DNA of 64,000 nucleotides, from assembly GCA_030562195.1 (NCBI GenBank), contig JAUJPP010000006.1, forward strand, positions 1,798,001 through 1,862,000. The letters are read 5' to 3'. This DNA comes from Nipponacmea schrenckii. Taxonomy: Eukaryota; Mollusca; Gastropoda; Lottiidae. Both the position numbers and the translations under genes were made by a program. The notes beneath the pieces are model-generated. The model was not told the DNA's origin and searched no databases. It saw nothing but the letters and a program-made list of their open reading frames with translations. This document shows, one piece after another, positions 27,173 to 41,500 of this stretch (its first letter is position 1; each line of letters begins with the position of its first letter).

Positions 27173-28867
27173 GTAAACATAAATTTAGTTTAATTTATAA
27201 TCATATATTGATAAATAATATAATCTTCAAAATAGACATTTAGAATTATATAAGAACAATTAAACAAATAGATTAATTAATTCTTCAACTTTAATTTTTG
27301 AGTTTTGCTTATCAGAGATTCCTGTTGTAATTGAACAAAATTAAACAATTTAAAATGGAGTAGTATAATTATCATTATTTAGTATTAATCTAAAAATTGT
27401 TTTATAAATAATTGTATTGAAATAATAATTGTGATATTTTTTCAAATAGACAAATATTTTGTACTTGTAAATAAATTTGTTTTCATCAATTTAAATGAAC
27501 TTTATTCTTCGATGTCTATTTAGAAGTAGATAGATCATTAAACAATTAAGAAACCAACTGGATATATATTCTTTCCTGGATTAATTGACTAAGGCTAATG
27601 TGAAAACAAGTAGGTATATCTAAATACATGTTATTTATGTAAATTATCATAGTCTATTATGTATTGATAAAGATTCTAGTATATGAATGGGAACAGTTGC
27701 TTGCAGTCATAGTACCTTCCTTATATGGCTTCCATGTTTAATGTAAATAATTTGTTTTAAAAAATTGTATTGTAAATAAAATTGTTTGTTTTTGTAAATA
27801 GAAAAGTATTTTCAATATATTGTAAATAAACTTATGTTTTCTTTCACTTAAATGACCTTTTTCTTCGATGTCTATGTGAGAGAAATCATCATTCAACGAG
27901 GACCGAACGAAATATATTTTTCCTTGGATTAATTACTAAAGCTAGGGACAAACAAGGGTTTTGAAATCACCTTTTTTATGTAAATGATCAAAGGGGGGTT
28001 TAATATTTACATTCTAGAATGAGGGAACAGGCTTGCGTCACTAGTACCTCTCCTTATATGGCTTCCACTAGATAAAAAAAAAAATATTTTCAAAAATTTT
28101 TAATTGAGAATAAGAAGGGAATATATATCAGGAGAGCTTTCACCAAATTTCTTAAAAATATTTCAAATGTAAAAATTGTAAAATTTTAAAATAACACCAT
28201 ACAACATTTAAAATCTTTGAAAAACAAAACACAATAAAATATTTAAAAAAAACATATATATGGAATAAATCTTATCAAACAGTGCTGTGTGATGTGATAT
28301 AGACTGGTAAAATACACAGTGGTTTCTTTAACTTCACAATGGTGCTGAGAATCTAAAATTGTCTTAAAAACAACCAGAGAAAAAAAGTATTTGGTAATAT
28401 GATTTATTTAAATTGCCAAGGTAATGTTTTGTTCCACAGGAAAATAATTTTTGTCAGAAATTTTCTGAGAGAGAAATATTCCAATTTCAAACGTAAATTT
28501 CCCAAATCATTTTATGGACTTAAACACATTATCTAAGACAAATATAAAAAGATATTGTCAATTTTCCATTTTCAGCTTAAACAATAAATCACTTTCGTCC
28601 AAATATCAAATTTCACATCAAATATCATATGATAAAAACTATAGAATGTAATAAATATCATTGATATAAAACAGAATATCTTGTTCTAGCTAGGTCTATA
28701 TTTAATATTATTTTGATTGTCTATTTCGTATAGTTATAAGATTCAAGAGGGGATAACTCTTTAAGGCACAAAATAATGTGCAGTTTGAAAGTTGAAAGAT
28801 TAATAATGGAAAACACCATAATAAAATAACAAGTCATTTCTTGTAAAAATAAAGTAAACCTTTATAC
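27173..28867. other. Intergenic; ~300-bp imperfect duplication
   Basis: No gene. A block at about 27470-27765 recurs at about 27820-28090. Shared marks are TCTTCGATGTCTAT, GGATTAATT and CCTTATATGGCTTCCA. The rest is AT-rich single-copy sequence with nothing recognised. Confidence 0.6.
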
Positions 28868-29440
28868 AGTGATGAGAACAGAGTCTCTTAAAAGCACTGG
28901 CCTAGGTAAAAAAGTAAAGGTTTATGCTAACACAAGGTGCAAGTCACATAAAGGTACTGGACTAGGTCACTAGGTTAAGATGTAAGCTAGTCACATAAAG
29001 GTACTGGACTAGGTCACTAGGTTAAGATGTAAGCTAGTCACATAAAGGTACTGGACTAGGTCACTAGGTTAAGATGTAAGCTAGTCACATAAAGGTACTG
29101 GACTAGGTCACTAGGTTAAGATGTAAGCTAGTCACATAAAGGTACTGGACTAGGTCACTAGGTTAAGATGTAAGCTAGTCACATAAAGGTACTGGACTAG
29201 GTCACTAGGTTAAGATGTAAGCTAGTCACATAAAGGTACTGGACTAGGTCACTAGGTTAAGATGTAAGCTAGTCACATAAAGGTACTGGACTAGGTCACT
29301 AGGTAAAGATGTAGCAAGTCACATAAAGGTCTGGATTAGTCACTAGGTTAAGATGTAAGCTAGTCACATAAAGGTACTGGACTAGGTCACTAGGTTAAGA
29401 TGTACGCTAGTCACATAAAGGTACTGGACTAGGTCAAAAA
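28868..29440. repeat. 47-bp tandem array, about 10 copies
   Basis: The unit contains GGTACTGGACTAGGTCACTA and GGTTAAGATGTAAGCTAGTC. It starts beside a piece (AAAAGCACTGGCCTAGGTA, about 28890) that resembles the 54-bp unit of 21185-21720, so the two satellites may be related. Confidence 0.93.
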
Positions 29441-30084
29441 GTCAAAATTCAAGTTTGAACAAGGAGCAAATGTTTATAAAATTAGAAAGTAAAGATTTCT
29501 GAAATTAGAAAGTCAATAATGATTGTATTAATATTTAAAATGTAATCTGAAAGTGTTTGATTATATTTATATCTTTCTTTAACTGTAGTGATGAACACAA
29601 TATTGTCCAAGATACACTGACTGTTTCTTCCATTAAACCATCTCATATACTAATTTATATAACATATTGTCTAACAATATACTTATTAATATTGCAGTCT
29701 AATTATCGTTAATTTTGTTCGTTAATTATTTTATAGGTTTAAAATATCACAATAAAAGCTGCCATGATGTAAATAATTCAAGTTGGATATTCCAAGATAA
29801 AATATATACAGTTACACAATAACGTTTCATAGAAATTTAAAAATCTTAAACATCTTTCAGGTTTCTATAGAAACTCATCACAATAGAGACAGTCGAGTAC
29901 AAGGCTAACGTACCTAATCTGCATAAAAATTACAGAAAACCACAAATTCACAAAGAGAAATCCAAAACTTGGAAATGACTAAATTAGCAAATGGAAATTC
30001 AAATAGATAAAATTGTATTACAAAATCAGTGTGTAATTATTGAGAAGCTAAATTTAATTGATTTTTTTTTTTCCCAAAATTTAT
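29441..30084. other. Intergenic, AT-rich, nothing recognised
   Basis: No gene, array or element seen. Confidence 0.4.
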
Positions 30085-31322
30085 TTTTTTAAAAACTTCA
30101 CTCAAGATGATTTCATTATTCTTAAAAACTTAACTTAAAGAAATTTAAAAAATTTAAAATGTTTTTTTCCACTCAACTTTGAGAACCTTATTTCCTCTCT
30201 AATTCTTTAACTTAAGATGATTTTAGTGTTCCAGTCATCTGGGACCTTATTCTTAAAAACTTAACTTAAGATGATTTTAGTGTTCCAGTCATCTGGGACC
30301 TTATTCTTAAAAAATTAACTTAAGATGATTTTAGTGTTCCAGTCATCTGGGACCTTATTCTTAAAAACTTAACTTAAGATGATTTTAGTGTTCCAGTCAT
30401 CTGGGACATTATTCTTAAAAACTTCACTCAAGATGATTTCATTATTCTCAAAAACTCAACTTAAGATAAATTTAGTGTTCCAGTCATCTGGGACCTTATT
30501 CTTAAAAACTTAACTTAAGATGATTTTAGTGTTCCAGTCATCTGGGACCTTATTCTTAAAAACTTAACTTAAGATGATTTTAGTGTTCCAGTCATCTGGG
30601 GCCTTATTCTTGAAAACTTAACTTAAGATGATTTCAGTGTTCCAGTCATCTGGGATCTTATTCTTAAAAACTTTACTTAAGATGATTTTAGTGTTCCAGT
30701 CATCTGGGACCTTATTCTCTAAAACTTAACTTAAGATAAATTTAGTGTTCCAGTCATCTGGGACCTTATTCTTGAAAACTTAACTTAAGATGATTTTAGT
30801 GTTCCAGTCATCTGGGACATTATTCTTAAAAACTTCACTCAAGATGATTTCATTATCTCAAAAACTTAATTAAGTTTTAGTTTCCAGTCATCTGGGGCCT
30901 TATTCTTGAAAACTTAACTTAAGATGAATTTAGTGTTCCAGTCATCTAGGACATTATTCTTGAAAACTTAACTTAAGATGATTTTAGTGTTCCAGTCATC
31001 TGGGACATTATTCTTAAAAACTTAACTTAAGATGATTTTAGTGTTCCAGTCATCTGGGACCTTATTCTTGATAACTTAACTTAGATATTTTCAGTGTTCC
31101 AATCATCTGGGACATTATTCTTGAAAACTTAACTTAGATGATTTCAGTGTTCCAGTTATCTGGGGCCTTATTCTTAAAAACTTTACTTCAGATGATTTTA
31201 AAGTTTCAGTCATCTGGGATCTTGTTCTTAAAAACTTTACTTAAGATGATTTTAGTGTTCCAGTCATCTGGGACGTTATTCTTGAAAACTTAACTTAAAA
31301 TGATTTCAGTGTTCCAGTCATC
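30085..31322. repeat. 54-bp tandem array, about 22 copies
   Basis: The unit contains TTATTCTTAAAAACTTAACT, TAAGATGATTTTAGTGTTCC and AGTCATCTGGGACC. The unit is the reverse complement of the end of the dispersed element at about 20100-20155. A single inverted copy of that element follows the array at about 31330-31410 (CCAATTAGATTACTGTATTT ... GGAGAATAAGTCCCCAGG). Confidence 0.93.
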
Positions 31323-31881
31323 TGATCTGTTGTCCAATTAGATTACTGTATTTATCAAATTCTACATTTTTATGAAAGTTAGGTTTTGGAGAATAAGTCC
31401 CCAGGTAATCTGAAGTTTGACCACACTTTTAAAAACATGGCAAACCAAATCATTTGACAAGAATTCATCTTGAGCCTGGAATATTATATTGATAAATATA
31501 ATTCTTAACCTGACAATTGTAGTAAGAAATTTAGAGAAACTGGGAGTTAAAATAATGTTGTTTACATTATCTAATGGTATATTACAATAGGATGTAAAAC
31601 TCCATTTCTAATTGATACAATATTAAAAACAACAACACTACAAGAGAAAACATTTGACGATCAATAAGTTTGATGCAAACTTTTCTTTGATTGAGAAACA
31701 ATAGAATATAATAACAAACATATCAATTATAACAACCAGGTAAACTTCTGGTTCAATATCTATATTGTTTATCAAGGCATGTAGTTTATTAAACAGCAAA
31801 CTTACAATAACAAAATATTCTTAAAGTTGCAAACATATTATTATTTTTATTCTCATTTCATTTATTGTTTTGTCTGTATTG
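31323..31881. other. Intergenic; dispersed-element copy at the array edge
   Basis: About 31330-31410 is a copy of the element also at 20080-20160. About 31588-31610 is a short AGGATGTAAAACTCCATTTC fragment of the SINE-like repeat. No gene. Confidence 0.45.
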
Positions 31882-32118
31882 GCTGAATGTTTGACAGGAC
31901 CATAAACTTGTGTATTGGACCTAATTCTGACCCTTGTAAAATAAAGAGTCTATGTTTGTCTCTATGGGCTGAATGTTAGACAGGACCATGTCCTTGTGTA
32001 TTGGACCTAATTCTGACCCTTGTAAAATAAAGAGTCTATGTTTGTCTCTATGGGCTGAAGGTTAGACAGGACCATGTCCTTGTGTATTGGACCTAATTCT
32101 GACTCATGTAAAATAAAG
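31882..32118. repeat. 86-bp tandem array, about 3 copies
   Basis: The unit contains GACAGGACCATGTCCTTGTG, TATTGGACCTAATTCTGACC and AAATAAAGAGTCTATG. The 280 bases after it (to 32398) are AT-rich and include a possible ATTAAA poly(A) signal for the minus-strand phosphatase (32367-32372 inverted). Confidence 0.9.
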
Positions 32119-32398
32119 TGTCTATATTTAACCTATTTGAATTACTGTTAATAAAAATATTATTATAATAATTATTATTATATAAAGCCAGAAAACCTGT
32201 TAATAAATAAATAAATTATAGTTTGTAATACTGTGTGTGATATTACAGTTATTCCAAAGTTACCAGGACGATAAGTTAAAGATTAAAAAACTTCAATTAA
32301 CAATAGTAATGTCCACGTCAAATATAATTTGCAAAATTGCCATAAAAACAAAAGTAAAGTAAAGTATTTAATTGTATAAAAACCTCAACCTGTGGTTT

Positions 32399-32589
32399 TT
32401 ATTCACCATAAATATTTTTATTGAGATCACAAAGTTGTTTAAGGAAGCCTGAGTTCGGGAATATTTCTCGACGGTGACGACAGTGACGAGTTGCATGCAT
32501 CAGATCCATTCCACACTTGGCCATTAAATAGGCAAGTACAATCGTAGCTGATCGACTGACTCCCATCTGGCAATGCACGTAAACTTTAC
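32399..32589 (-). CDS. DUSP3-like gene, exon 3 (catalytic P-loop, C-terminus)
   Basis: Acceptor TTCCAG on the minus strand. Encodes KVYVHCQMGVSRSATIVLAY through RREIFPNSGFLKQL to KNIYGE. Stop TAA lies at 32401-32399. An AATAAA hexamer overlaps the stop, and an ATTAAA about 27 bases on is a more usable poly(A) signal. Confidence 0.92.
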
Positions 32590-35500
32590 CTGGAAAATAT
32601 TTTACAATTTAATTATATAGAATAATATTACTCTTTAATTCACAGTCACATCTATTAAAGAGATCGTAAAAAGGTTTTCTAATTTTTGTATGTGTATCAG
32701 AGACACTGATAACATCAATTTACATCATTCTAATTTTCAATCAGATGCCCATGGTCCCTGCAATTTCACTGAAACTAAATGTTTGATGTTGACAAACCTA
32801 TAAACCAAATAAACACTTTTTTTTGTAAATTGATTGTAGATCAACCACCTCTTACTGGTAAATCCTTAATTAACTAAATTAATTAACTGATAATGTTTGA
32901 TGGCTTATTGTCTGAATTATTTGGGTAATTCTAAATTTTTCTGTAACTAACCTATACTTGATGTCCTAATTCAATCGGACATTTTAGACATAAAATTGGT
33001 CTTGACTGGTATATGTGGCAGAAATAAAAACCCTGCAATAACACCTATACACAATGGAACATCACACCAACCATGACACCCTGTCATCTTTCTACATGTT
33101 AGTGTTATTAGGTCAATTCAGCAGTCAACAATTTGTTATTGAATTATTTTATCTATTTTTTATAGTTATTCTCCATTCTACATTGAACACACAACAACAC
33201 AACAACACAACAGACCTACTGATGAGATTTTATCAAAGAAATTATTGATTTGTATTTCAATAATCACAGGAACTTTGTCCTGTATTTACGTTTTCTCTTA
33301 ACCCTTGTCTTTCCATTCTGTCTCTATTTTGTTTACTGTTTAAATATCAGATGAATTGTCAGCAGGTTAACAACAATTGGAATAAAATTTTCCCTGCCAG
33401 ATTGTTTTTGAAACATTCTGGTGGGGTGGGGAGAAACAGGACAATAAATAAGGGCACATTTACCAATTCTCTCCTGGTGAAATGTACCAATTCTCTCCTG
33501 GTGACTGGGCTGGTGAAAACTAACAAGGGTCTGTAAAGGGGGTTGGGTAAGTGTCAAGGTAAATATCATTTAAAAAATTATCACATATATATATATATTA
33601 TTCTCAAGAATAAAAAAGATTGGAAGATAAACTGGACCCTGATGGGAAAAAATAACGTATTTAATCGCCATTCCTTAATCAATCATACCTTAGTCTTAAA
33701 AACAAGAAACTGTTAGTTAAACATATCAGTTATAAAACTGTAGTCATCTGTATTTACAGGTTAAACTAACTCGATATTTCTTGAAAGTCTGTGATATATA
33801 GACATATACTAATAGAGAGTAAAATTCCTAGTTGATTTTCATCAATTTCTAGTACTTCTAGCCAACACCTAAAAATGGTGAATCTGTCCCTTTAAAAAGT
33901 CTGTATTTACAAGAAGAAACTCGGTGAAGTGTAAGAAAAAGGAAAGTTTGAAGAGAAAATCGATTTTACAACAGAACAATAAACAATGACAGTTCACTGT
34001 AACACTTATTATATAATTGATAATCTTAAAATGGAGTTTTACATCCTTCTTTTAACAAATTTATGTCTCTGTCTTTATTTGTCTAATTGGTCACAGTCTG
34101 TCCCACCTATTTGTTACATCTGTCCCGTCTATTGGTCATAGTCTGTTTCATTGATATGTCACAGTCTATCCCATCTATTGGTCACAGTCTATCCTGTCTA
34201 TTGGTCACAGTTTTTTCTGTCTATGGTCAAGCTTTTCTGTGTATGGTAACATATCAGTTTAAAATGTAGTCATCATTATTTACAGTTTATCTCAACGATA
34301 TTTCAATTGACCTCTGGATAGATAACATTACCCTTATGGAAAGAATACTCCTTATTGCCATTTTTCCCATCAATTTCAATACTTCTAACCAAACAGACAC
34401 ACTGCTTAGTGTAATCTATCCCATTATAAAACTGTAGTCATCTGTATTTACAGGTTAAATAACTCGTATCTGTCTATGGAAGTCTGTCATTAAGATCAAT
34501 CTGTTCGTTATTTTCACAGATTCCTCTAATACAGTTCCTAACCATTATATAATTCCCCATACATCTTAAAATAGTTTGTACATCTGTCCCTTTAACAATT
34601 TATGTCTACTGTTATTTCTCTAATGGTCACAGTCTGTCCCATCTATTGGTACAGTCTGTCCAGTCTATTGGTACAGTCTGTCCCATCTATTGTTACATCC
34701 GTCCCATTTATTGGTACATCTTCCCTCTATTGGTACAGTTGTCCTCATCTATTGATACATCCTCCCATCCATTGGTACAGTCTGTCCCATCTATTGTCTA
34801 CACTGTCCTCTATTGTACATCCGTCCCATCTATTGGTACTCTGTCCCATCTAATTGTCACAGTCTGTCCTCTATTGTTACATCTGTCCCATCTATTGGTT
34901 ACAGTCTGTCCCATCTATTGGTCACAGTCTGTCCCATCTATTGGTCACAGTCTGTCCCATCTATTGGTCACAGTCCATCCCATCTATTGGTCACAGTCTG
35001 TCCCGCCCATTGGTCACAGTCTATCCCGTCTATTGGTCACAGTCTATCCCGTCTATAGGTCACAGTCAATTGGTCACAAAATAATAGATGAGCAAACATT
35101 TCTTTTTATGGTTACAGTGGGCCAACAATATTTTAAAATACTGAAAAAATAAATGATAAAAAATAACATGTTTCAAACCCTATAAAGAAATAAAAAAATC
35201 AGTCTTTATAAAACCAGTAGATTGAAAGAGAAGAAATGTGATTATTGGTTTCAGAACCTATCAAGAGGAATGAAGTCCAGGTCACTGAACAGCTAATGTA
35301 TTGGAACAGGCTTTAACAAAAAGAAAATCAAAACTGTTGGTTCAATTTTCCAATTTTTATCTATAGAGCTCAATTTTCAGCAGTCCTTATATATTCACAA
35401 AAATTTAAATATGTACCAATCCCAGAACAGATAAGTACAGTTGTGACCCTTCAAGACTATCATGACGTCACTGACATTGTCACAACGCTGTCATTAAATC

Positions 35501-38500
35501 AAAAACAGTGTCACAACAATGTCATATTGTCACAAACATTGTCACAACACTGTCATGATGTCACTAACACTGTCATGACATCACTAACATTATCACAACA
35601 CTGTCATTAGTTACTTACACTTACTTACATTGTCACAACATTGTCATGACATCACTAACATTGTCACAACACTGTCATGATGTCAAAAACATTGTCACAA
35701 CACTGTCATGAAAAGTCACAAAAACACAGTCCCGGGTATAATAAGATTAAGTTTCTTTATTTCAAATATACAAAATTTTTAACCAAGGATTAAGAACTGT
35801 CTTCCATTCTATAAACATCAATAGACAATAAATGACTAGTTTGGGTCAATGATGAGGAACAATATAGAAATTAGTCACGACTGTAACATTAGCCTGCTCT
35901 TTTTTTATTTCAAACTAATGCACTCAGCCACACAATTTATCCGTACCAGCTACCTCAACCTATATCATTGACAGGAGAGAATGGTCAGGACAGTGATATT
36001 GTAAGATAATAACAATTACATCAATTATCATTATTACAAGAATAAACATAATAACCCCTTCAACACAAACCTTCAATAATGAAGACAGTTTTTGTATAGG
36101 CCTACTACTCCTCAATTTAATACAATAATACACAACGTTTCAACAATTACACTGTCATCAGGTGAATACTACTCCTCAATTTAATACAATAATACACAAC
36201 GTTTCACAACAATTACACTGTTGTCATCAGGTGAATACTACTCCTCAATTTAATACAATAATACACAACGTTTCAACAATTACACTGTTGTTATCAGGTG
36301 AATACTACTCCTAAATTTAATACAATAATACACAACGTTTCAACAATTACACTGTCGTCATCAGGTGAACACTACTCCTCAATTTAATACAATAATACAC
36401 AACGTTTCAACAATTACACTGTCGTCATCAGGTGAATACTACTCCTCAATTTAATACAATAATACACAACGTTTCAACAATTACACTGTCGTCATCAGGT
36501 GAACACTACTCCTCAATTTAATACAATAATACACAACGTTTCAACAATTACACTGTCGTCATCAGGTGAATACTACTCCTCAATTTAATACAATAATACA
36601 CAACGTTTCAACAATTACACTGTCGTCATCAGGTGAATACTACTCCTCAATTTAATACAATAATACACAACGTTTCAACAATTACACTGTTGTTATCAGG
36701 TGTATACTACTCCTCAATTTAATACAATAATACACAACGTTTCAACAATTACACTGTTGTCATCAGGTGAATACTACTCCTCAATTTAATACAATAATAC
36801 ACAACGTTTCAACAATTACACTGTTGTTATCAGGTGTATACTACTCCTCAATTTAATACAATAATACACAACGTTTCAACAATTACACTGTTGTTATCAG
36901 GTGTATACTACTCCTCAATTTAATACAATAATACACAACGTTTCAACAATTACACTGTTGTTATCAGGTGTATACTACTCCTCAATTTAATACAATAATA
37001 CACAACGTTTCAACAATTACACTGTTGTCATCAGGTGAATACTACTCCTCAATTTAATACAATAATACACAACGTTTCAACAATTACACTGTTGTTATCA
37101 GGTGTATACTACTCCTCAATTTAATACAATAATACACAACGTTTCAACAATTACACTGTTGTTATCAGGTGAATACTACTCCTCAATTTAATACAATAAT
37201 ACACAACGTTTCAACAATTACACTGTTGTTATCAGGTGAATACTACTCCTCAATTTAATACAATAATACACAACGTTTCAACAATTACACTGTTGTTATC
37301 AGGTGAACAAGAGTAAAACTCAAAGGGGTGAGGTTAATGTTGCTTAAAGATTATTTAATAAAGAGGGGTGATATAGGCCTACTCTTGGGACTTCACAATC
37401 AAGAACCAAACCTTTCCAAACTAGCCATTTCTGTCACACATTTATTAACTGCATGGACTTATGTAGCCTACCATGTGATCTATATCAGTAGTCCAGTCAA
37501 ACCAGACACAAGTTACCTAATCCCAACAATATAAGCCCACTGATCTATATATAATAATTGTGTTATTATAAATTCATCTATCTCGAATCCACACAATATT
37601 TACTTGTATTTTTAATGGCCTTCAGTCAATACCAATAACTAGAGGATTGTTAATAAACTTGGTGACAATAAAAATGATAAATGAAATAAGAACGTGTGGA
37701 TTGTTCAAACACTGTCAGCCCCTAGAGATTCAGATTGAAGTAAAAATATCTCACCAAGAACCTGTTAATAATTCATGCTGGTTGTATAAATATACTTCAC
37801 TACTCTGATTCTATATATCACTATTTATCATTTTATACTTTATTCAGTCAGTGTACAGTGTACATACTTTATTCAGTCAGGATACAGTGTACATACTTTA
37901 TTCAGTCAGGGTACAGTGTACATACTTTATTCAGTCAGGTTACAGTGCACATACCTTATTCAGTCAGGGTACAGTGTACATACTTTATTCAGTCAGTGTA
38001 CAGTATACATACTTTATTCAGTCAGGGTACAGTGTACATACTTTATTCAGTCAGGGTACAGTGTACATACTTTATTCAGTCAGGGTACAGTGTACATACT
38101 TTATTCAGTCAGGGTACAGTGTACATACTTTATTCATCAGGTACAGTTACATACTTTATTCAGTCAGGGTACAGTGTACATACTTTATTCAGTCAGTGTA
38201 CAGTATACATACTTTATTCAGTCAGGGTACAGTGTACATACTTTATTCAGTCAGGGTACAGTGTATATACTGTATTCAGTCAAGGTACAGTGTACATACT
38301 TTATTCATTCAGTGTACAGTGTACATACTTTATTCAGTCAGTGTACAGTGTACATACTTTATTCAGTCAGGGTACAGTGTACAAATTTATTCAGTCAGGG
38401 TACAGTGTACATACTTTATTCAGTCAGGGTACAGTGTACATACCTTATTCAGTCAGGGTACAGTGTACATACTTTATTCAGTCAGGGTACAGTGTACATA

Positions 38501-41500
38501 CTTTATTCAGTCAGGGTACAGTGTACATACTTTATTCATCGTACAGTGTACATACTTTATAACTCCAATAGCGGTACAGTGTACATACTTTATAACTACC
38601 AATAACGCGGGTACAGTGTACATACTTTATAACTACCAATAACCGTACAGTGTACATACTTTATATCTGCCAATAACCGTACAGTGTACATACTTTATAA
38701 CTACCAATAACCGTACAGTGTACATACTTTATAACTACCAATAACCGTACAGTGTACATACTTTATAACTACCAATAACCGTACAGTGTACATACTTTAT
38801 AACTACCAATAACCGTACAGTGTACATACTTTATAACTACCAATAACCGTACAGTGTACATACTTTATAACTACCAATAACCGTACAGTGTACATACTTT
38901 ATAACTACCAATAACCGTACAGTGTACATACTTTATAACTACCAATAACCGTACAGTGTACATACTTTATAACTACCAATAACCATACAGTGTACATACT
39001 TTATAACCACCAATAACCGTACAGTGTACATACTTTATAACTACCAATAAGGGTACAGTGTACACACTTAATAACTGCCAATTACCGTACAGTGTACATA
39101 CTTTATAACTACCAATTACCGTACAGTGTACATACTTTATAACTACCAATTACCGTACAGTGTACATACTTTATAACTACCAATAACCGTACAGTGTACA
39201 TACTTTATAACTACCAATAACCGTACAGTGTACATACTTTATAACTACCAATAACCGTACAGTGTACATACTTTATAACTACCAATAGCGGTACAGTGTA
39301 CATACTTTATAACTACCAATAAGGGGACAGTGTACATACTTTATAACTACCAATTACCATACAGTGTACATACTTTATATCTGCCAATAACCGTACACTG
39401 TACATACTTTATACAATAACGGTACAGTGTACATACTTTATAACTACCAATAACGATACAGTGTACATACTTTATAACTACCAATAACCATACAGTGTAC
39501 ATACTTTATATCTGCCAATTACCTAGTCTAATTCATTATAATTGTTATAAAGAGAAGGTTCATGTATTTCTAAGTTCACTTATTCAAACTGAGTGTGAGT
39601 ACAATGTAAATCAATATTGTTTGTAGCCCACTAAAATATACAATACTCTAAAATACTAGAGTTGCAGTGAATTAGACACTTGCTGGCTAACCTGGAGTTC
39701 CAGGGAGATTCATGTCCTACTCTTCTGCACCTTATTGGCTTATGAAGACAGATAACCCCATGCAAAGTGCAATGAGTGAAATTTTGCCAGGACAGCGGCA
39801 TTAGCCTACTCTTTTTGTGATTTCCAACTGTCTAGGGATCTTTTAAATGCACATTCTAAAGCACAACAGGGGTTTAGTTAAGTGACCCATTCAAGCAACT
39901 CAACACTTTTTTCAAAGATGAAATCTTGAATTTTTCAAATTGGTTTCCCCTTGTCAGTTTTGTAAGTTGTTCGGATGTGACAAAAAACTGAGGCCCCATG
40001 TGCTACAGGCTGTGCAAATTAAAGATCCCTCGACAGTTGGAAATCGCAAAAAGAGTAGCAAGATTTCTTGGCCAACCATTAAAATATAAAAGTTATACAA
40101 TTCTATACCATTAACCAAATCTCTAGAGAGTAGGCAATATAAAATAATGGGCTAATGGCTGACTGTATCTAGTATCTATACAATCTATACATGTATATAG
40201 AATGAAATATGGTAATCAACACAACTGACTCTCCCGAGGATTACTGAAGTTTTTACAGAATTTTATTATTGAGTAACAATTGTATAACTGCGTAGAGAAT
40301 AGAATATTTCTTAATGCAATGTACTATTCTGGTACAACTAATACCGATGGAAATACATGCATCAGTATAGAAACTCTACATCCCTTTCAGAGAGTCCACA
40401 AAGCTAATAATGATTATTTGGTATTTAGGTTTATCAACTCAACATCCCTTTCAGAGAGTCCACAAAGCTAATAATGTTTATGTGGTATTTAGGTTTGTCA
40501 ACTCTACATTCCTTTGAGAGAGTCCACATAGCTAATAATGTTTATGTGGTATTTAGGTTTTTCAACTCAACATCCCTTTCAGAGAGTCTACAAAGCTAAT
40601 AATGATTATTTGGTATTTAGGTTTGTGAACTCTACATCCCTTTCAGAGAGTCCACAAAGCTAATAATGTTTATTTGGTATTTAGGTTTGTGAACTCTACA
40701 TCCCTTTCAGAGAGTCCACAAAGCTAATAATGTTTATTTGGTATTTAGGTTTGTCAACTCTACATTCCTTTGAGAGAGTCCACAAAGCTAATAATGATTA
40801 TTTTGGGATTTAGGTTTTTCAACTCAACATTCCTTTGAGAGAGTCCACAAAGCTAATAATGTTTATGTGGTATTTAGGTTTGTCAACTCTACATCCCTTT
40901 CAGAGAGTCCACATAGCTAATAATGTTTATGTGGTATTTAGGTTTGTCAACTCAACATCCCTTTCAGAGAGTCTACAAAGCTAATAATGATTATTTGGTA
41001 TTTAGGTTTGTGAACTCTACATCCCTTTCAGAGAGTCCACAAAGCTAATAATGTTTATTTGGTATTTAGGTTTGTGAACTCTACATCCCTTTCAGAGAGT
41101 CCACAAAGCTAATAATGTTTATTTGGTATTTAGGTTTGTCAACTCTACATTCCTTTGAGAGAGTCCACAAAGCTAATAATGATTATTTGGTATTTAGGTT
41201 TTTCAACTCAACATTCCTTTGAGAGAGTCCACAAAGCTAATAATGTTTATGTGGTATTTAGGTTTGTCAACTCTACATCCCTTTCAGAGAGTCCACATAG
41301 CTAATAATGTTTATTTGGTATTTAGGTTTGTCAACTCAACATCCCTTTCAGAGAGTCTACAAAGCTAATAATGATTATTTGGTATTTAGGTTTGTGAACT
41401 CTACATCCCTTTCAGAGAGTCCACAAAGCTAATAATGTTTATTTGGTATTTAGGTTTGTGAACTCTACATCCCTTTCAGAGAGTCCACATAGCTAATAAT

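Noticed and set aside
34602..35152. Overlapping ORFs over the 23-bp array
   Set aside because: Low-complexity repeat translation with the same peptide in several frames.
37851..38642. Three ORFs of 229-263 codons rich in Tyr-Ser-Val-His
   Set aside because: They are the 29-bp tandem array; a unit of 29 rotates through three frames that all lack stops. They lie antisense inside a phosphatase intron.
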